A DNA stretch of 64,000 nucleotides from Paenibacillus glacialis (GCF_001637205.1 NZ_LVJH01000003.1:1-64000); one strand, 5' to 3'; positions 16,398 through 26,660 are shown, numbered from the stretch's first letter. Numbers and translations: made by a program. The notes: generated by a model not told the origin, from the letters alone.

Positions 16398-17024
16398 ATG
16401 ATGAATAATCAATGGAACAAATTCATTTACAAAGTAGGAGCGCCAGTATACGATAGGTTCTTTAACTCGGGCGTATTTTTGAATGCAAGAAAAAAGGTGT
16501 TTGGGGATCTTGTCCTACGGGATGGACAACATGTTCTGATTGTTGGTGTGGGGACAGGTGCGGACCTGTGCTTTTTTACCGAACAGGACATTCACATCAC
16601 AGCTATTGATATATCACCTTCCATGATTTCTCAAGCCAAGGATAAAGTGAATGATGACATGCACGTCGACTTTTATGAAATGAATGCGCAGCAACTTCAA
16701 TTCCCTGAACAAACATTTGATCTCGTTGTGGCTAATCTAATTCTTTCCGTTGTGCCCGATGCGCATCAATGCATGAATGAAATCATACGGGTTACGAAAG
16801 ACCGAGGAAGCATCTTGGTTTTTGATAAATTTACACCTAGAGATAAGAAACTTTCCTTGGGTAAAAAAATAGTGCGTCCATTAATCTCTCTATTGGGGAC
16901 AGATATAGGACGGCATTTTGAGAATATAATTGAACCATACGAGAAACAAGTAAACATCTTGGATGATCGTCCTGTATTATTTAATGGGATGTACCGAAAG
17001 ATTAGCATGCAAAAGTTGAGTTGA
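16398..17024 (+). CDS. Class I SAM-dependent methyltransferase
   Basis: 208 aa. Motif I is LIVGVGTGADL (about 47-57), motif II acidic ITAIDISPSM (about 68-77) and post-motif FDLVVANLILSVVPD (about 109-123). The layout is that of UbiE/phosphatidylethanolamine N-methyltransferase-like enzymes. The substrate cannot be read from sequence. Two adjacent ATGs exist (16398 and 16401) after GGGGTGA. Upstream, 16357-16380 holds a run of CAATCAAA-type 8-mers. The last codons lie in a (GTTGA) repeat. Confidence 0.88.
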   Translation: MMNNQWNKFIYKVGAPVYDRFFNSGVFLNARKKVFGDLVLRDGQHVLIVGVGTGADLCFFTEQDIHITAIDISPSMISQAKDKVNDDMHVDFYEMNAQQLQFPEQTFDLVVANLILSVVPDAHQCMNEIIRVTKDRGSILVFDKFTPRDKKLSLGKKIVRPLISLLGTDIGRHFENIIEPYEKQVNILDDRPVLFNGMYRKISMQKLS

Positions 17025-17034
17025 GTTGAGTTGA
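17015..17034 (+). repeat. Pentanucleotide tandem repeat (GTTGA)x4 across a stop codon
   Basis: Four exact GTTGA units at 17015-17034 overlap the TGA stop (17022-17024) of the methyltransferase. A fifth imperfect unit follows. Slippage here could alter only the last residues. Confidence 0.85.
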
Positions 17035-17152
17035 GTAGAAGTTGAAATGTTAAAGTGTGCTCTCCCGAACTCAACCGTAAATATCGTAGCTAAATGAAAT
17101 GGAGTATAATGTATATGGCGGCTCCAAAGTAACACATTACTTAATCAATTAG

Positions 17153-17356
17153 GCGGAGGTCTACCAAGCGATTCATATCAAGGTTTTAGGAATTACGGGT
17201 TGTGTTTGTTTGGTCGTGCCCGAGTATGATGCCGTCGTCGTCAGAATGTATAACCAACTAGGTAATCCTGATGGATATGATTATTTAAAAGATTTAAGAG
17301 AATTCGGGGATATTGCGAATGATTTGTTAAGTAACTATCAGGTTATGGAAGAATAA
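17153..17356 (+). pseudogene. Remnant of a serine hydrolase / class C beta-lactamase-like gene (C-terminus)
   Basis: An open frame without any start codon ends at TAA 17354 after a stop at 17150. It reads VVPEYDAVVVRMYNQLGNPDG and then LKDLREFGDIANDLL, typical of the C-terminal strand and helix of serine beta-lactamase-like hydrolases (a phrase of the type 'P-x-x-D-xVVVR'). The upstream part is unrecognisable or frameshifted. It lies in the 546-bp gap 17025-17570 before gltD, and no other gene is visible there. The family assignment is from memory of the motif. Confidence 0.5.
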
Positions 17357-17570
17357 CGAATCTATCAGATCTAATGTTTGTATAAGCAAATTTATGGAGT
17401 GATTGAAGCAAAATATCGAATAAACTTTAAAACACTGAGCAGGTGTTTTTTTTGTTATATCTGAGACTTAAAGGTGATCTTCTTCACGCCTTTAGCACGG
17501 TGCTTCATGTTAGTATTTAGATCAATTACGAGTTAGCTTCAAATACAAGGGAGTAGGGGGAGTTAAACTT

Positions 17571-19055
17571 ATGGGCAAAACGACCGGTTTTATGGAATAT
17601 CAACGTGAAATTCCAGAAGAGGTGAATCCTCTCGAACGTATTAAGCATTGGGGAGAGTTTGTGATTCCAATGGATGAGGAAAGGCTTCGGGAACAGGGTG
17701 CTAGATGTATGGATTGTGGTACGCCCTTTTGTCATGTGGGTCGATTGTTATCGGGTATGGCTTCGGGATGTCCTGTGAATAATCTCATTCCTGAATGGAA
17801 CGATCAGATCTACCATGGACAATGGCGAGAAGCGCTAATTCGATTGCATAAGACGAACAATTTCCCGGAATTTACAGGGCGTGTATGTCCTGCTCCGTGT
17901 GAAGGATCTTGTACAGTGGGACTTAGTGGATCGCCTGTGACAATTAAGAATATCGAGAAAGCGATTGTGGATCGAGGATTTGCCGAAGGTTGGATTGTAC
18001 CGGAACCTCCAAAGACACGTACAGATAAAAAAGTGGCGGTTGTTGGTTCGGGTCCAGCAGGTCTTGCATGTGCTGCTCAGTTAAATAAGGTTGGGCATAC
18101 GGTAACGGTGTATGAGAGAGCTGATCGTATAGGTGGACTTCTCATGTACGGTATTCCGAATATGAAGTTAGACAAGAAAACAGTGCAACGACGTGTCGAT
18201 CTTCTAACTGAGGAAGGCATTACGTTCGTAACGAATACAGAAATCGGTAAAGATATCACATATTCTGAGTTAAAAGAAATGTTTGATTCAATTGTTCTGT
18301 GTGGAGGAGCAACGAAAGCCAGAGATCTGTTCGTTGAAGGTCGAGAGCTTGGTGGCATTCATCAAGCGATGGATTTCCTGACGTTAAATACGAAGAGTTT
18401 GCTCGATTCCGGTCTGGCAGATTGGGAATATTTATCTGCTAAGGACAAAGATGTGGTAGTCATCGGCGGAGGGGATACAGGAACGGACTGTGTAGCTACA
18501 GCTATACGGCACGGCTGCCGTAGCGTGAATCAATTGGAGATTATGCCACAGTCGCCGTTAAAGCGTCAGCCGAACAACCCGTGGCCTGAATGGCCTAAGA
18601 TTCTAAAGGTTGATTATGGACAACAGGAAGCTGCTACGCTGTATGCAGAAGATCCACGTCGTTATTTAGTCTCAACACAACGATTCCTTGGTAATGATCA
18701 GGGGGAAGTTCAGGAATTACACACCGTAGAAATGAAGTGGGTAATGGATGAGCAGGGACGTTATACTCCCGTTGAAGTTCCGGGAACTGAGAAGGTTATC
18801 CCGACTCAAATGGTACTCCTTGCTATGGGCTTTACAGGTCCTGATGTAAGCCTATTGGAGCAGATTGGGGTGGAGCGTGACGAACGTTCCAATGCAAATG
18901 CTGAATTCGGTAAGCAGGTCACGAATGTAGAAGGTGTCTTTACAGCAGGTGATATGCGTCGTGGGCAGAGCCTTGTAGTATGGGCAATTAACGAAGGGCG
19001 TCAGGCTGCTCGTGAGGTCGATTGTTATCTAATGGGAAGTAGTACTTTACCATGA
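17571..19055 (+). CDS. gltD: Glutamate synthase small (beta) subunit
   Basis: 494 aa, the expected length. The N-terminal domain has the Fe-S cysteines CMDCGTPFC and [11 protein letters not shown], followed by CPAPCEGSC. The FAD site [17 protein letters not shown] is at about 150-166. The NAD(P)H site is [21 protein letters not shown] (about 297-316), and the C-terminal FAD contact is [19 protein letters not shown]. With GltA it makes two glutamates from glutamine and 2-oxoglutarate using NADPH. The large subunit is not next to it: upstream is the decayed hydrolase gene. It may therefore be transcribed alone, or serve another oxidoreductase partner. GGGGGAG precedes the ATG. Confidence 0.95.
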   Translation: MGKTTGFMEYQREIPEEVNPLERIKHWGEFVIPMDEERLREQGARCMDCGTPFCHVGRLLSGMASGCPVNNLIPEWNDQIYHGQWREALIRLHKTNNFPEFTGRVCPAPCEGSCTVGLSGSPVTIKNIEKAIVDRGFAEGWIVPEPPKTRTDKKVAVVGSGPAGLACAAQLNKVGHTVTVYERADRIGGLLMYGIPNMKLDKKTVQRRVDLLTEEGITFVTNTEIGKDITYSELKEMFDSIVLCGGATKARDLFVEGRELGGIHQAMDFLTLNTKSLLDSGLADWEYLSAKDKDVVVIGGGDTGTDCVATAIRHGCRSVNQLEIMPQSPLKRQPNNPWPEWPKILKVDYGQQEAATLYAEDPRRYLVSTQRFLGNDQGEVQELHTVEMKWVMDEQGRYTPVEVPGTEKVIPTQMVLLAMGFTGPDVSLLEQIGVERDERSNANAEFGKQVTNVEGVFTAGDMRRGQSLVVWAINEGRQAAREVDCYLMGSSTLP

Positions 19056-19165
19056 TAGAGTAGGTTATATGTGTATGAATAGTGTAGTAATGGATCAACC
19101 GTGAGCAAGGGCGTGTGGCGGTATCATACCAGCATAAGCAAAGGAATAGTAATCTATGGATGGAC

Positions 19166-19208
19166 AAAAGCAGTTGCTACGGAGATTCTCTTCTTTGTAA
19201 CTGCTTTT
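19166..19208 (+). terminator. Rho-independent terminator after gltD
   Basis: AAAAGCAGTT (19166-19175) pairs with AACTGCTTTT (19199-19208) across a 23-nt loop, followed by TTC. The stem is modest and the T-run falls inside the stem end. Confidence 0.65.
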
Positions 19209-19321
19209 TCGATCGCTTGCAGCGGGTGGGAACTCCAAACAAATGTTGACAAATGAATGTGAATATTAGGAAGATGTATAGAAGCTGACAAAGATTAGAA
19301 TACGAGGTGGAGATAGATACA

Positions 19322-20125
19322 ATGTTAGAGAACATCGATGGGTACGTTATAGATCTAGATGGAACGGTATATAAAGGACAACAGGCTATCGAGGGGGTAA
19401 TGGATAGCATTGCTTATGTAAAGTCCATCGGTAAACGCGTAGTATTCTTGAGCAACCGTGGCAACATATCGAGACATATGTGCCATGATAAATTGATCGG
19501 AATGGGTATTGATGTTCAGGAAGAAGAAATTCTGCTGACTTCCACTGTAACGGCTACCTATTTAAGAAACCATGATGAAGGCGCTCAGGTATGGGTATTG
19601 GGTGAACAAGGATTGCGAGATGAGCTAGTCCTTGCTGGGCTTACATTAGCAGAGAAACCTGAGGAAGCCGATTGGCTGGTTATTACGCTACACGAGACCC
19701 TTACCTATAAAGAACTCAATGAGGCATTTAGAGCCGTAAGGCATGGTGCACGGATGATCGCTACGAATGCGGATAAGACTTTCCCAGGCGATGAAGGAGA
19801 TTCCATTGATGTTGCAGGCATGATTGGTGCACTAGAGTCTACGACCGATCAGAAGGTGGAGGTTGTGATCGGTAAACCTTCCATTTTAATGGCAGAAGCG
19901 GCACTTGAAGTCATGGGTCTTCCAGCTGAACGTTGTATGATCATTGGTGATAGTCTGGTATCCGATATAGGACTCGGGAAGAATGCCGGTATGAGAACGA
20001 CACTTGTATTGACTGGATCTGTAAGTAGGGAAGAAGCGGAAGCTAGTGACGTCCAACCTGATTACATTTGGAATTCGCTAAGCGATTTGAAAGATATACT
20101 ACAATCAGAAGCGTCGCCAAAGTAA
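19322..20125 (+). CDS. HAD-IIA phosphatase (NagD/AraL-like)
   Basis: 267 aa from ATG 19322, which has GAGGTGGAG 7 nt upstream; the GTG at 19307 lies inside that site. Motif I is YVIDLDGTVYKG with D11 and D13 (nucleophile and acid/base). Motif II is VVFLSNRG, motif III lysine VVIGKPSILM and motif IV MIIGDSLVSDIGLGKNAG. The type IIA cap lies between motifs II and III. Such enzymes dephosphorylate nucleotides or sugar phosphates in the cytoplasm. The substrate is not identifiable. It is followed by the flavoenzyme gene 80 bp on. Confidence 0.9.
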   Translation: MLENIDGYVIDLDGTVYKGQQAIEGVMDSIAYVKSIGKRVVFLSNRGNISRHMCHDKLIGMGIDVQEEEILLTSTVTATYLRNHDEGAQVWVLGEQGLRDELVLAGLTLAEKPEEADWLVITLHETLTYKELNEAFRAVRHGARMIATNADKTFPGDEGDSIDVAGMIGALESTTDQKVEVVIGKPSILMAEAALEVMGLPAERCMIIGDSLVSDIGLGKNAGMRTTLVLTGSVSREEAEASDVQPDYIWNSLSDLKDILQSEASPK

Positions 20126-20205
20126 GATTAGCTTGTGTCCAAGATGTTCGTATAAATCACTTAAGCGTAGAACCGTAAAGAAATAGTATGAGGAGGGCTA
20201 AATCC

Positions 20206-21384
20206 ATGACACAACCATACTCGTCAGATCATTGTATACGTAACGAAAGAGAGGCTGGCATAGCCTTACTCGCGGATCAATTAGCTATAAAGTTCGCAAA
20301 ACGTGCATCGAAACATGATCGAGAGGGCTCATTTCCCTTTGATAATTTTGCAGACTTACGAGATTCAGGTTATCTGAAACTAACGGTACCGAAGAAATAC
20401 GGTGGGGAAGAGTTATCTCTATATGAAATGTTACTAGCACAGGAAAGAATTGCGCGTGGAGACGGTTCTACGGCTTTAGCTGTGGGGTGGCATATGGCTC
20501 TTATTCTAAATCTACGATATACAAATCGTTGGTCAGAAGAATTGTTCTCACGGTTCAGTCAGGAAGTGGTTAAGGACGGAGCGATCATTAATCATTTCGC
20601 CAGCGAACAGGCAACTGGAAGCCCGACTCGTGGTGGCAAACCCCAGACTACAGCGGTTAAAGTAGAGGGTGGTTGGTCCATTAGTGGACGCAAAACGTAC
20701 AGTACGTTAAGCCCGATTGTTGAACATTTTACGATCTCAGCAGGGATCGAGGGTAATGATGAGGTAGGGGAGTTTCTTGTGCGTAAAGGTCCCGGATTTA
20801 GCTTGGAAGAGACTTGGGATACGTTAGGTATGCGCGCTACAGGTAGCCATGACGTTACTCTTGATCATGTATTCGTCCCTGATGAAGAGGTGATCAGCTT
20901 GTCCATTATAGCGAAACAACAGCAAGTGACGGATGATGGCGGAGGGTCGCTTATGCATATCCCTGCTTGTTATATCGGCATCGCTTATGCTGCTCGCAAT
21001 TTCGCAGTAGATTTCGCTAAGAACTATAAACCGAACAGTCTGCCCGGACCTATTGCAGAACTTCCAAGAATTCAGCAACAGATCGGAGAGATGGAAGCTG
21101 ATCTGATTACAGCACGTACGCTCCTCTATTCCGTAGCTGACCGTTGGGATCGTGATCCCGCTGGCAGAGTCGCGCTGAAGCCGGATCTTGGTCTTGCTAA
21201 ATACATTGCAACGAATCATGCCATCCGTATCGTAGATAAAGCCATGCGAATCGTTGGAGCGTCGAGTCTTTCGCGTAACCTACCCTTGGAGAGAATGTAC
21301 CGTGATGTACGTGCTGGGCTTCATAACCCTCCAATGGACGATGTGGTCCTTCAGATCTTGGCTAAACGTGCGATTCAAGAATAG
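20206..21384 (+). CDS. Acyl-CoA dehydrogenase-like flavoenzyme
   Basis: 392 aa from ATG 20206, preceded by GAGGAGGG; an ATG at 20188 is upstream of that site. The fold is that of acyl-CoA dehydrogenases: N-terminal helices, middle beta domain with GSPTRGG and LGMRATGSHDVTLDHVFVP, and a C-terminal helical bundle. The usual catalytic-glutamate region (YEG-type) is replaced by MYRDVRAGLHNPPMDDVV. This is more like the type-2 C-terminal domain of DszC/SfnC flavin monooxygenases. It could therefore be an FMNH2-dependent monooxygenase instead of a beta-oxidation enzyme. No electron-transfer flavoprotein genes are adjacent. Confidence 0.82.
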   Translation: MTQPYSSDHCIRNEREAGIALLADQLAIKFAKRASKHDREGSFPFDNFADLRDSGYLKLTVPKKYGGEELSLYEMLLAQERIARGDGSTALAVGWHMALILNLRYTNRWSEELFSRFSQEVVKDGAIINHFASEQATGSPTRGGKPQTTAVKVEGGWSISGRKTYSTLSPIVEHFTISAGIEGNDEVGEFLVRKGPGFSLEETWDTLGMRATGSHDVTLDHVFVPDEEVISLSIIAKQQQVTDDGGGSLMHIPACYIGIAYAARNFAVDFAKNYKPNSLPGPIAELPRIQQQIGEMEADLITARTLLYSVADRWDRDPAGRVALKPDLGLAKYIATNHAIRIVDKAMRIVGASSLSRNLPLERMYRDVRAGLHNPPMDDVVLQILAKRAIQE

Positions 21385-21404
21385 CCCAACCTTATTCTTC
21401 TTAA

Positions 21405-21630
21405 ATACAACGGATACCTTCCTTAATAAGGGGAGGTAAAGCCGTTACTCCTTACAATATAAGCAAGCGTGATACTCTACTCCTTATTCCTCCAAAGGGA
21501 GGGGTATCCGTCTCTTCTTGAAATATAAGAAAGTATAAGTTTCACTTGATACTCTATTCCTTATATTTCCGCTAAAACGGGTGCCTTCCTTGTAGAAGGA
21601 AGGCGTAGCCGTTTCTACTTGATAAAAAGG
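21405..21630. repeat. Three degenerate tandem hairpin repeats at the end of the ABC operon
   Basis: About 60-75-bp units recur three times. Each contains a small GC hairpin (for example CCTTCCTTGTAGAAGGAAGG near 21590, and CCTCCAAAGGGAGG near 21488), then a conserved stretch like TAGCCGTTTCTACTTGATA or TATCCGTCTCTTCTTGAAATA. The left parts share GATACTCTA(C/T)TCCTTAT. They fill the 187-bp convergent gap and run into the last 15 codons of the ATPase gene. They may act as composite terminators. Confidence 0.65.
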
Positions 21631-22339
21631 ATTTCGTTCGTTCGTGGATCGGACGTTCGAATATCTCCTCTGGTGTACCCTCTTCGACGATAATTCCTTG
21701 TTCCATGAACAAGACACGATCTCCCACCTCCCGTGCGAAATCCATCTCATGTGTGACGATGACCATAGTCATTCCTTCTTTAGCTAAATCCTTCATTACG
21801 GCGAGCACTTCTCCGACCATTTCTGGATCGAGCGCGGAGGTAGGTTCGTCGAATAACATGATCTTGGGCTCCATAGCAAGTGCTCGTGCAATGGCGACCC
21901 GTTGGGCCTGACCACCAGATAGAGAATCGGGGTATACGTCTGCTTTTTCTGATAGACCTACTTTGGCAAGCAGTTCTACGGCTTTACTTCGTGCTTTCTC
22001 TACAGGCCATTTACGTACTTGAATAGGTGCGATTGTAATGTTATCAATGACTTTCATATGAGGAAAAAGGTTGAATTGCTGAAACACCAAGCCTACCTCG
22101 GCACGAATATTTGAGATTTTGATGTTTGGATCCATTAAAGACTGACCTTCGATCAGAATAGTACCACCTTGCGGTTGTTCCAATAAGTTCAAGCAACGAA
22201 GAAACGTTGATTTACCTGATCCGGAGGGTCCGATAATAACGACAACTTCTTGGTTGTACACTTTCAGATTAATCTGCTTAAGAACGGTCTGAGAACCGAA
22301 TGATTTATTTAAATCGATTACTTCTATCATAGGATCCAT
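21572..22339 (-). CDS. Polar amino-acid ABC transporter, ATP-binding protein
   Basis: 255 aa. Walker A is GPSGSGKST (about 36-44), Q-loop [10 protein letters not shown], signature [15 protein letters not shown] and Walker [21 protein letters not shown], with switch histidine in VTHEMDFA. Near-identical to the GlnQ/TcyC pattern. It energises import through the neighbouring permease. The coding frame runs about 15 residues beyond the usual GlnQ end (after FLSS), into a hairpin repeat. It is the last gene of a three-gene operon (binding protein, permease, ATPase), with only 2 bp to the permease. Confidence 0.93.
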   Translation of the reverse strand: MDPMIEVIDLNKSFGSQTVLKQINLKVYNQEVVVIIGPSGSGKSTFLRCLNLLEQPQGGTILIEGQSLMDPNIKISNIRAEVGLVFQQFNLFPHMKVIDNITIAPIQVRKWPVEKARSKAVELLAKVGLSEKADVYPDSLSGGQAQRVAIARALAMEPKIMLFDEPTSALDPEMVGEVLAVMKDLAKEGMTMVIVTHEMDFAREVGDRVLFMEQGIIVEEGTPEEIFERPIHERTKSFLSSRNGYAFLLQGRHPF

Positions 22340-22341
22340 AG

Positions 22342-22992
22342 TTAGGCTAACTTCCTTTCTAACACATTTAGAAGCTTACTTAGTGAATAGGTAAGGATGA
22401 AATAGATGAGAGATGCGAAGAGGTAGGGCTCCCATATTCGGGAATATTGGCCGCTCATGCCATTACTCCAATACATAATCTCTGGGGCAGCGATAATGGC
22501 TACTAATGAGGAGTCTTTGACCAGAACGATAAATTCATTACCAAAGGCGGGAATCATACGTTTGATTGCTTGCGGTAAGATGATGAATTGCATGGCTTGT
22601 CTATGCGACATGCCAAGGGAATAGGCTGCTTCCAACTGACCTGCACTCATGGACTGAATGCCCGCTCTAAATATTTCTGCCGTATAGGCTGCTGAGTTAA
22701 GGGAAAGCGCGATAATGGCCGCAGTGATAGGGTCCGTTCGTCCTAGAACCAACGGAATCAGACCGAAGTGAACCATTAATATTTGAACATACAATGGCGT
22801 ACCACGGAAGAAATTAATGTATGCACTCATGGGCCAGCGTACGATCATCTTGGAGGACATTTTTCCAAAACCAATGACTAACCCAAGGATAGATCCAAGG
22901 ATGATGGACAGAAGGGAGATGCCAATCGTAAGCATTGCCCCTTTTAGGATAAGTGGTAGGTAATCAATAATAATATCCAGTCTGAAATCCAT
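22342..22992 (-). CDS. Polar amino-acid ABC transporter, permease
   Basis: 216 aa from ATG 22992 (AGAAAGGA 8 nt upstream); an in-frame ATG at 23046 lacks a site. It belongs to the HisM/GlnP family, with about five membrane segments. The cytoplasmic EAA loop is visible as [27 protein letters not shown] homodimer would form the pore. It overlaps no gene but is tightly linked to the ATPase. Confidence 0.92.
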   Translation of the reverse strand: MDFRLDIIIDYLPLILKGAMLTIGISLLSIILGSILGLVIGFGKMSSKMIVRWPMSAYINFFRGTPLYVQILMVHFGLIPLVLGRTDPITAAIIALSLNSAAYTAEIFRAGIQSMSAGQLEAAYSLGMSHRQAMQFIILPQAIKRMIPAFGNEFIVLVKDSSLVAIIAAPEIMYWSNGMSGQYSRIWEPYLFASLIYFILTYSLSKLLNVLERKLA

Positions 22993-23060
22993 AAGACGCA
23001 TCCTTTCTTCTGAGGTAAGCATGCGTAAGCGATGAGCGTTACGCACGCTTATCGTTGGAT

Positions 23061-23837
23061 TTATTGTAATTTTAATAAATTAGTTGTATCAGGCGCCTCA
23101 CCGAACCACTTCTTATAAATTTCCGCATATTTTCCGTTCTCGATTACTTTTTTAATAGCAGGATCCACTTTGGCTTTAAGATCACTACCTTTAGGGAAAA
23201 TGATGCCATAATATTCAGAGTCAAAGTTCGTTGGATCTAAGATGCCTACTAACTTATTATTTGGATTATTTTTAATGTACTCTCGGATAATGGCTATGTC
23301 GGCTACTACGGCATCTGCACCACCTTTGGATAGATCCAATAGTGCGAGTGTATTGCTATCAAATCTTTTTAAATCTGAATTTGTAGCTCCCATAATGCCA
23401 GACATCAGAGTATCGGCTGTTGTAGCACCTTGCACGGCAACCTTCAAGCCCTTAAGGTCAAGTGCGTTCTTAACAGGGCTGTCCTCTCGTACCATAATCA
23501 TATTAGTAGATTCAAAGTATGGCGCTGAGAAGTCATATGTTTCTTTACGCTCGTCTGTAATTGATACGCTAGAGATGCCTCCTTTATACTCCTTGCCTTG
23601 TTTTACACTCTCAAGCATCGTATCCCATCCGATATTTTTAATATCATACTTAATGCCTGCCTCTTTCATTACTTCGCTTAAGAAATCAATATCGAAGCCG
23701 GTAATCTCCTCCTTATCCATGTACTCCATCGGAGCATATGTAGCATCTGTTGCAAACTTAATGCCATCATTCGAGCTACACCCCACAATACCCAACAACA
23801 TCAATGTAACAATTGACAATGTATACCATTTTTTCAT
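23061..23837 (-). CDS. Amino-acid-binding lipoprotein of the ABC transporter
   Basis: 258 aa. The lipobox LLGIVGC puts the lipidated cysteine at residue 20. The family 3 solute-binding signature is FATDATYAPMEYMD...GFDIDFLSEVMKEAG, followed by the two-lobe pattern (EYYGIIFPKGSDLKAKVDPAI). It captures an amino acid outside the cell. The specificity is unknown; cystine, glutamine and arginine binders share this layout. GGGGGGATTG precedes the ATG. The start of the operon faces the BIG2 gene across a 260-bp gap. Confidence 0.93.
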   Translation of the reverse strand: MKKWYTLSIVTLMLLGIVGCSSNDGIKFATDATYAPMEYMDKEEITGFDIDFLSEVMKEAGIKYDIKNIGWDTMLESVKQGKEYKGGISSVSITDERKETYDFSAPYFESTNMIMVREDSPVKNALDLKGLKVAVQGATTADTLMSGIMGATNSDLKRFDSNTLALLDLSKGGADAVVADIAIIREYIKNNPNNKLVGILDPTNFDSEYYGIIFPKGSDLKAKVDPAIKKVIENGKYAEIYKKWFGEAPDTTNLLKLQ

Positions 23838-24098
23838 TTTACAATCCCCCCAATGATAGAATTTATTATGGAAGAGTATTATTTATTACGTATTATGTAT
23901 TTAAATATTATGTAGGCTGGATAAACGACTTCATCCTAAAATGAAGATAATGGAATTTAGTAGAGGGGAATAGGATCGTAGTATCAAAATTATTAAAGAC
24001 AATCATGTAAATGCTCGAAAACCTAATGTTTTTGTCTTCATTTACCGATATTTGAAGTAACTATACTAATTTAAAATTAGAACTGGAGGGAATTAACA

Positions 24099-26534
24099 TT
24101 GTTTATTAGATTCAAAAAGTCTTTCATTATGACATTAATCCTAATTGTGAGTTTGGCTAGTGCGGGGACGTCTTGGGCAGCTGAGACGACAGTAGTATTG
24201 GAGAAACTTATTCTTTCTAAGAATGAAATATCTGTTGAGAATGGGTCACAAGCTACAATGACTGTAACCGCTCTACACAGTGACGGTACGAAGAAAGATG
24301 TAACGGAATTAACGAAATGGACGAATCCAGATGACACTGTTGCAACGATATATAACGGTAAGATAACAGCTAAAAAAGAAGGTACTGTTACTGTAATTGC
24401 AAATTACGGGAATAAGAATGAAGAACTCAAAATTATTGTCACCAAACAAGTGAAGAACTTAACGACTAAGACCGAAAATGGAAGTCTTGACCTTCGGAAG
24501 GGTGGTTCTGTAGATGTTATCTTAACAGCACATTATACTGATAATTCCACCCCTGAGAACGTTACGGTTAAAGCAGCTTGGTCCTCTAGTAATGAGAAAG
24601 TTGCGACTGTATTAAATGGTAAAGTTACGGCCCTTAGCGCCGGAACAGCTACGATTACAGCCAATTACGGCAAACAGGTCGTTACTGTGGAAGTGAATGT
24701 GGAAATTGTGTCACGACTTGATCTAGATGTGAATCAATTGTCTTTATTGTTAAAAGAATCAAAAGCCGTAACATTAACAGCTACGTATCCCGATGGGAAC
24801 GCGACTGATATACCGAAAGATGTAACCAATGATGCCGTGTGGACAACGAGTAACAAGAAGGTTGCAGATGTACTTAAAGGTACGATTACTGCTTACGGCG
24901 CCGGAACAGCAACAATAACAGCTAGTTATGGAACAGAGAAAATAACCCTTGAGGTTGATGTTGATACGACTCGTAAATTGGTAGTTAGCAAACAAGAGGT
25001 ATATTTAAGCCTTCTGGATACAGATAAAGGTAAATCAACGGAAGTTCTCAAACTAGAAGCTATATATCCAGATAAAAAGGATCCCGTTAATGTTACGGAG
25101 CTTGCGACATGGACTTCTAGTAATACAGCAGTCGCTTATGTTAACAAAGGAACAATCTCTGCTGAAGGTTCTGGATCAGCAACGATTACTGCGAAATATG
25201 GGGACAAGAGTGTAACGGTTAAAGTTGATGTTGATGTTGCACGCCACCTTGACCTCGTAGAAAAGGTAGGAATGAATGTGGGCAAGGATCAGCAATTGGA
25301 GCTTAATGCTTCTTACGCTGATATAGTTGGTAAAATAAATGTGGCTGACAAGGCTGTATGGAGTTCGAGCGACGAGGCTATCGTCTTTGTATCGAAGGGT
25401 AAGATTTCCGCTTATAAAATGGGTGAAGCTATCGTTAGTGCTACTTATGGTGGAATTACAGTGAAGACGAAGGTTAGTGTAGATGTTCCTATCTCAATAT
25501 CTTTGAATGCCAAAACGGCTGATATCAAAGTAGACAGTTCATATACAGCTATTCTTAATGCGGTGTATGACATTACAGATGCTACGAAAAATGTTAATCT
25601 GACAAGCAAAGCAGAATGGAGCACGAGTGATGAGAAAGTTGCTGAAGTAAATAGCGACGGAGTAATCACAGGAGTTGCTAAGGGAACAGCTACGATTACT
25701 GCATTGTATAATAAGACGAAATACACGATGAAAGTAAGCGTTGGATTGGTAAGCGTGCTTGAGGCAGATTCTCAACTTATTGTGCTGAGCTCTGTAGCTG
25801 ATGCGGACGGAAAGATAGGAAAGAGTAAGGATATCGTACTTAAGGCTAAAAGTTCATCTGGTGGTAACGAGGTCATCTTGGCAGAAGATGTGACTTGGAA
25901 GTCAAGTAATCCATCCGTTGCGGGTGTGACAGACGGTAAAGTAACAGGGTATACGAAGGGTAAAGCGACAATTACTGCTGAATATGGTGGTCAAAAAGTG
26001 ACTGTCTCGGTAGAAGTGGACTTGATCCAGAGCCTAGAAGCTACACATCAGCATGTTGAATTGAAAACTGGATCTAAGGGACCGAAAGAGCAGCAGGTTA
26101 AAGTTACGGCTACATTCAGTGACGGAACAGCCATCGATGTCACGAATTCGGCGGAATGGAAAACGTCCAGTTATAAAATAGCGACTGTGAATAAAGGGAA
26201 TGTATCTGCTGTAGCATATGGTAAAACAAAAATTACCGTTAAATATGCAGGTAAAACGCTAAGTATTCCTGTAGAAGTAGATATGTTGAAGTATTTACAG
26301 ACGGATGAAGTTAGTCTGAAATTGAAAGTTAAGGAAGAGGTTCAGATTACTGCAACAGCGACATACGTTGACGGAAGCGAAGATAACGTATCAAAAGCAG
26401 CGTTATGGACTTCATCGAAGATCCTAGCAGCTACCGTAAAAGATGGTAAGATCAAAGCTACCGGAAAAGGGAAAGCAACGATCACCATTAGTTATGGCGG
26501 TAAGAAAACGAAGGTAATGGTTGTTGTAGAATAG
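24099..26534 (+). CDS. Secreted multi-domain BIG2 (bacterial Ig-like) protein
   Basis: 811 aa, start TTG with GGAGGG 8 nt upstream. A signal peptide ends near TSWAAE. About nine Ig-like group 2 domains of 80-85 residues follow, each with the pattern 'V(T/N)..A.W(S/T)SS...VA.V..GK(V/I)TA...G.ATITA.YG', plus Lys-rich linkers. These beta-sandwiches are common in surface adhesins and in wall-spacer modules. There is no wall anchor such as LPXTG or SLH, so retention would be non-covalent or it is secreted. It reads away from the ABC operon and ends at a strong terminator. Confidence 0.88.
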   Translation: MFIRFKKSFIMTLILIVSLASAGTSWAAETTVVLEKLILSKNEISVENGSQATMTVTALHSDGTKKDVTELTKWTNPDDTVATIYNGKITAKKEGTVTVIANYGNKNEELKIIVTKQVKNLTTKTENGSLDLRKGGSVDVILTAHYTDNSTPENVTVKAAWSSSNEKVATVLNGKVTALSAGTATITANYGKQVVTVEVNVEIVSRLDLDVNQLSLLLKESKAVTLTATYPDGNATDIPKDVTNDAVWTTSNKKVADVLKGTITAYGAGTATITASYGTEKITLEVDVDTTRKLVVSKQEVYLSLLDTDKGKSTEVLKLEAIYPDKKDPVNVTELATWTSSNTAVAYVNKGTISAEGSGSATITAKYGDKSVTVKVDVDVARHLDLVEKVGMNVGKDQQLELNASYADIVGKINVADKAVWSSSDEAIVFVSKGKISAYKMGEAIVSATYGGITVKTKVSVDVPISISLNAKTADIKVDSSYTAILNAVYDITDATKNVNLTSKAEWSTSDEKVAEVNSDGVITGVAKGTATITALYNKTKYTMKVSVGLVSVLEADSQLIVLSSVADADGKIGKSKDIVLKAKSSSGGNEVILAEDVTWKSSNPSVAGVTDGKVTGYTKGKATITAEYGGQKVTVSVEVDLIQSLEATHQHVELKTGSKGPKEQQVKVTATFSDGTAIDVTNSAEWKTSSYKIATVNKGNVSAVAYGKTKITVKYAGKTLSIPVEVDMLKYLQTDEVSLKLKVKEEVQITATATYVDGSEDNVSKAALWTSSKILAATVKDGKIKATGKGKATITISYGGKKTKVMVVVE

Positions 26535-26577
26535 TTCTAGTAACGTATCAAGTGAAACTTTTACTTTCTTATATTTT

Positions 26578-26624
26578 AAAACAAGAGTGGGCATCTGTTA
26601 ATTACAGATGCCCACTCTTGTTTT
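26578..26624. terminator. Bidirectional terminator
   Basis: CAAGAGTGGGCATCTGT (26582-26598), loop TAATT, exact complement (26604-26620), flanked by AAAA and TTTT. It separates the BIG2 gene from the left arm of the tubulin/vWA locus. Confidence 0.93.
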
Positions 26625-26660
26625 GTGTTTCTTCACAGGATGATATCTGAGTGTCGGTCG

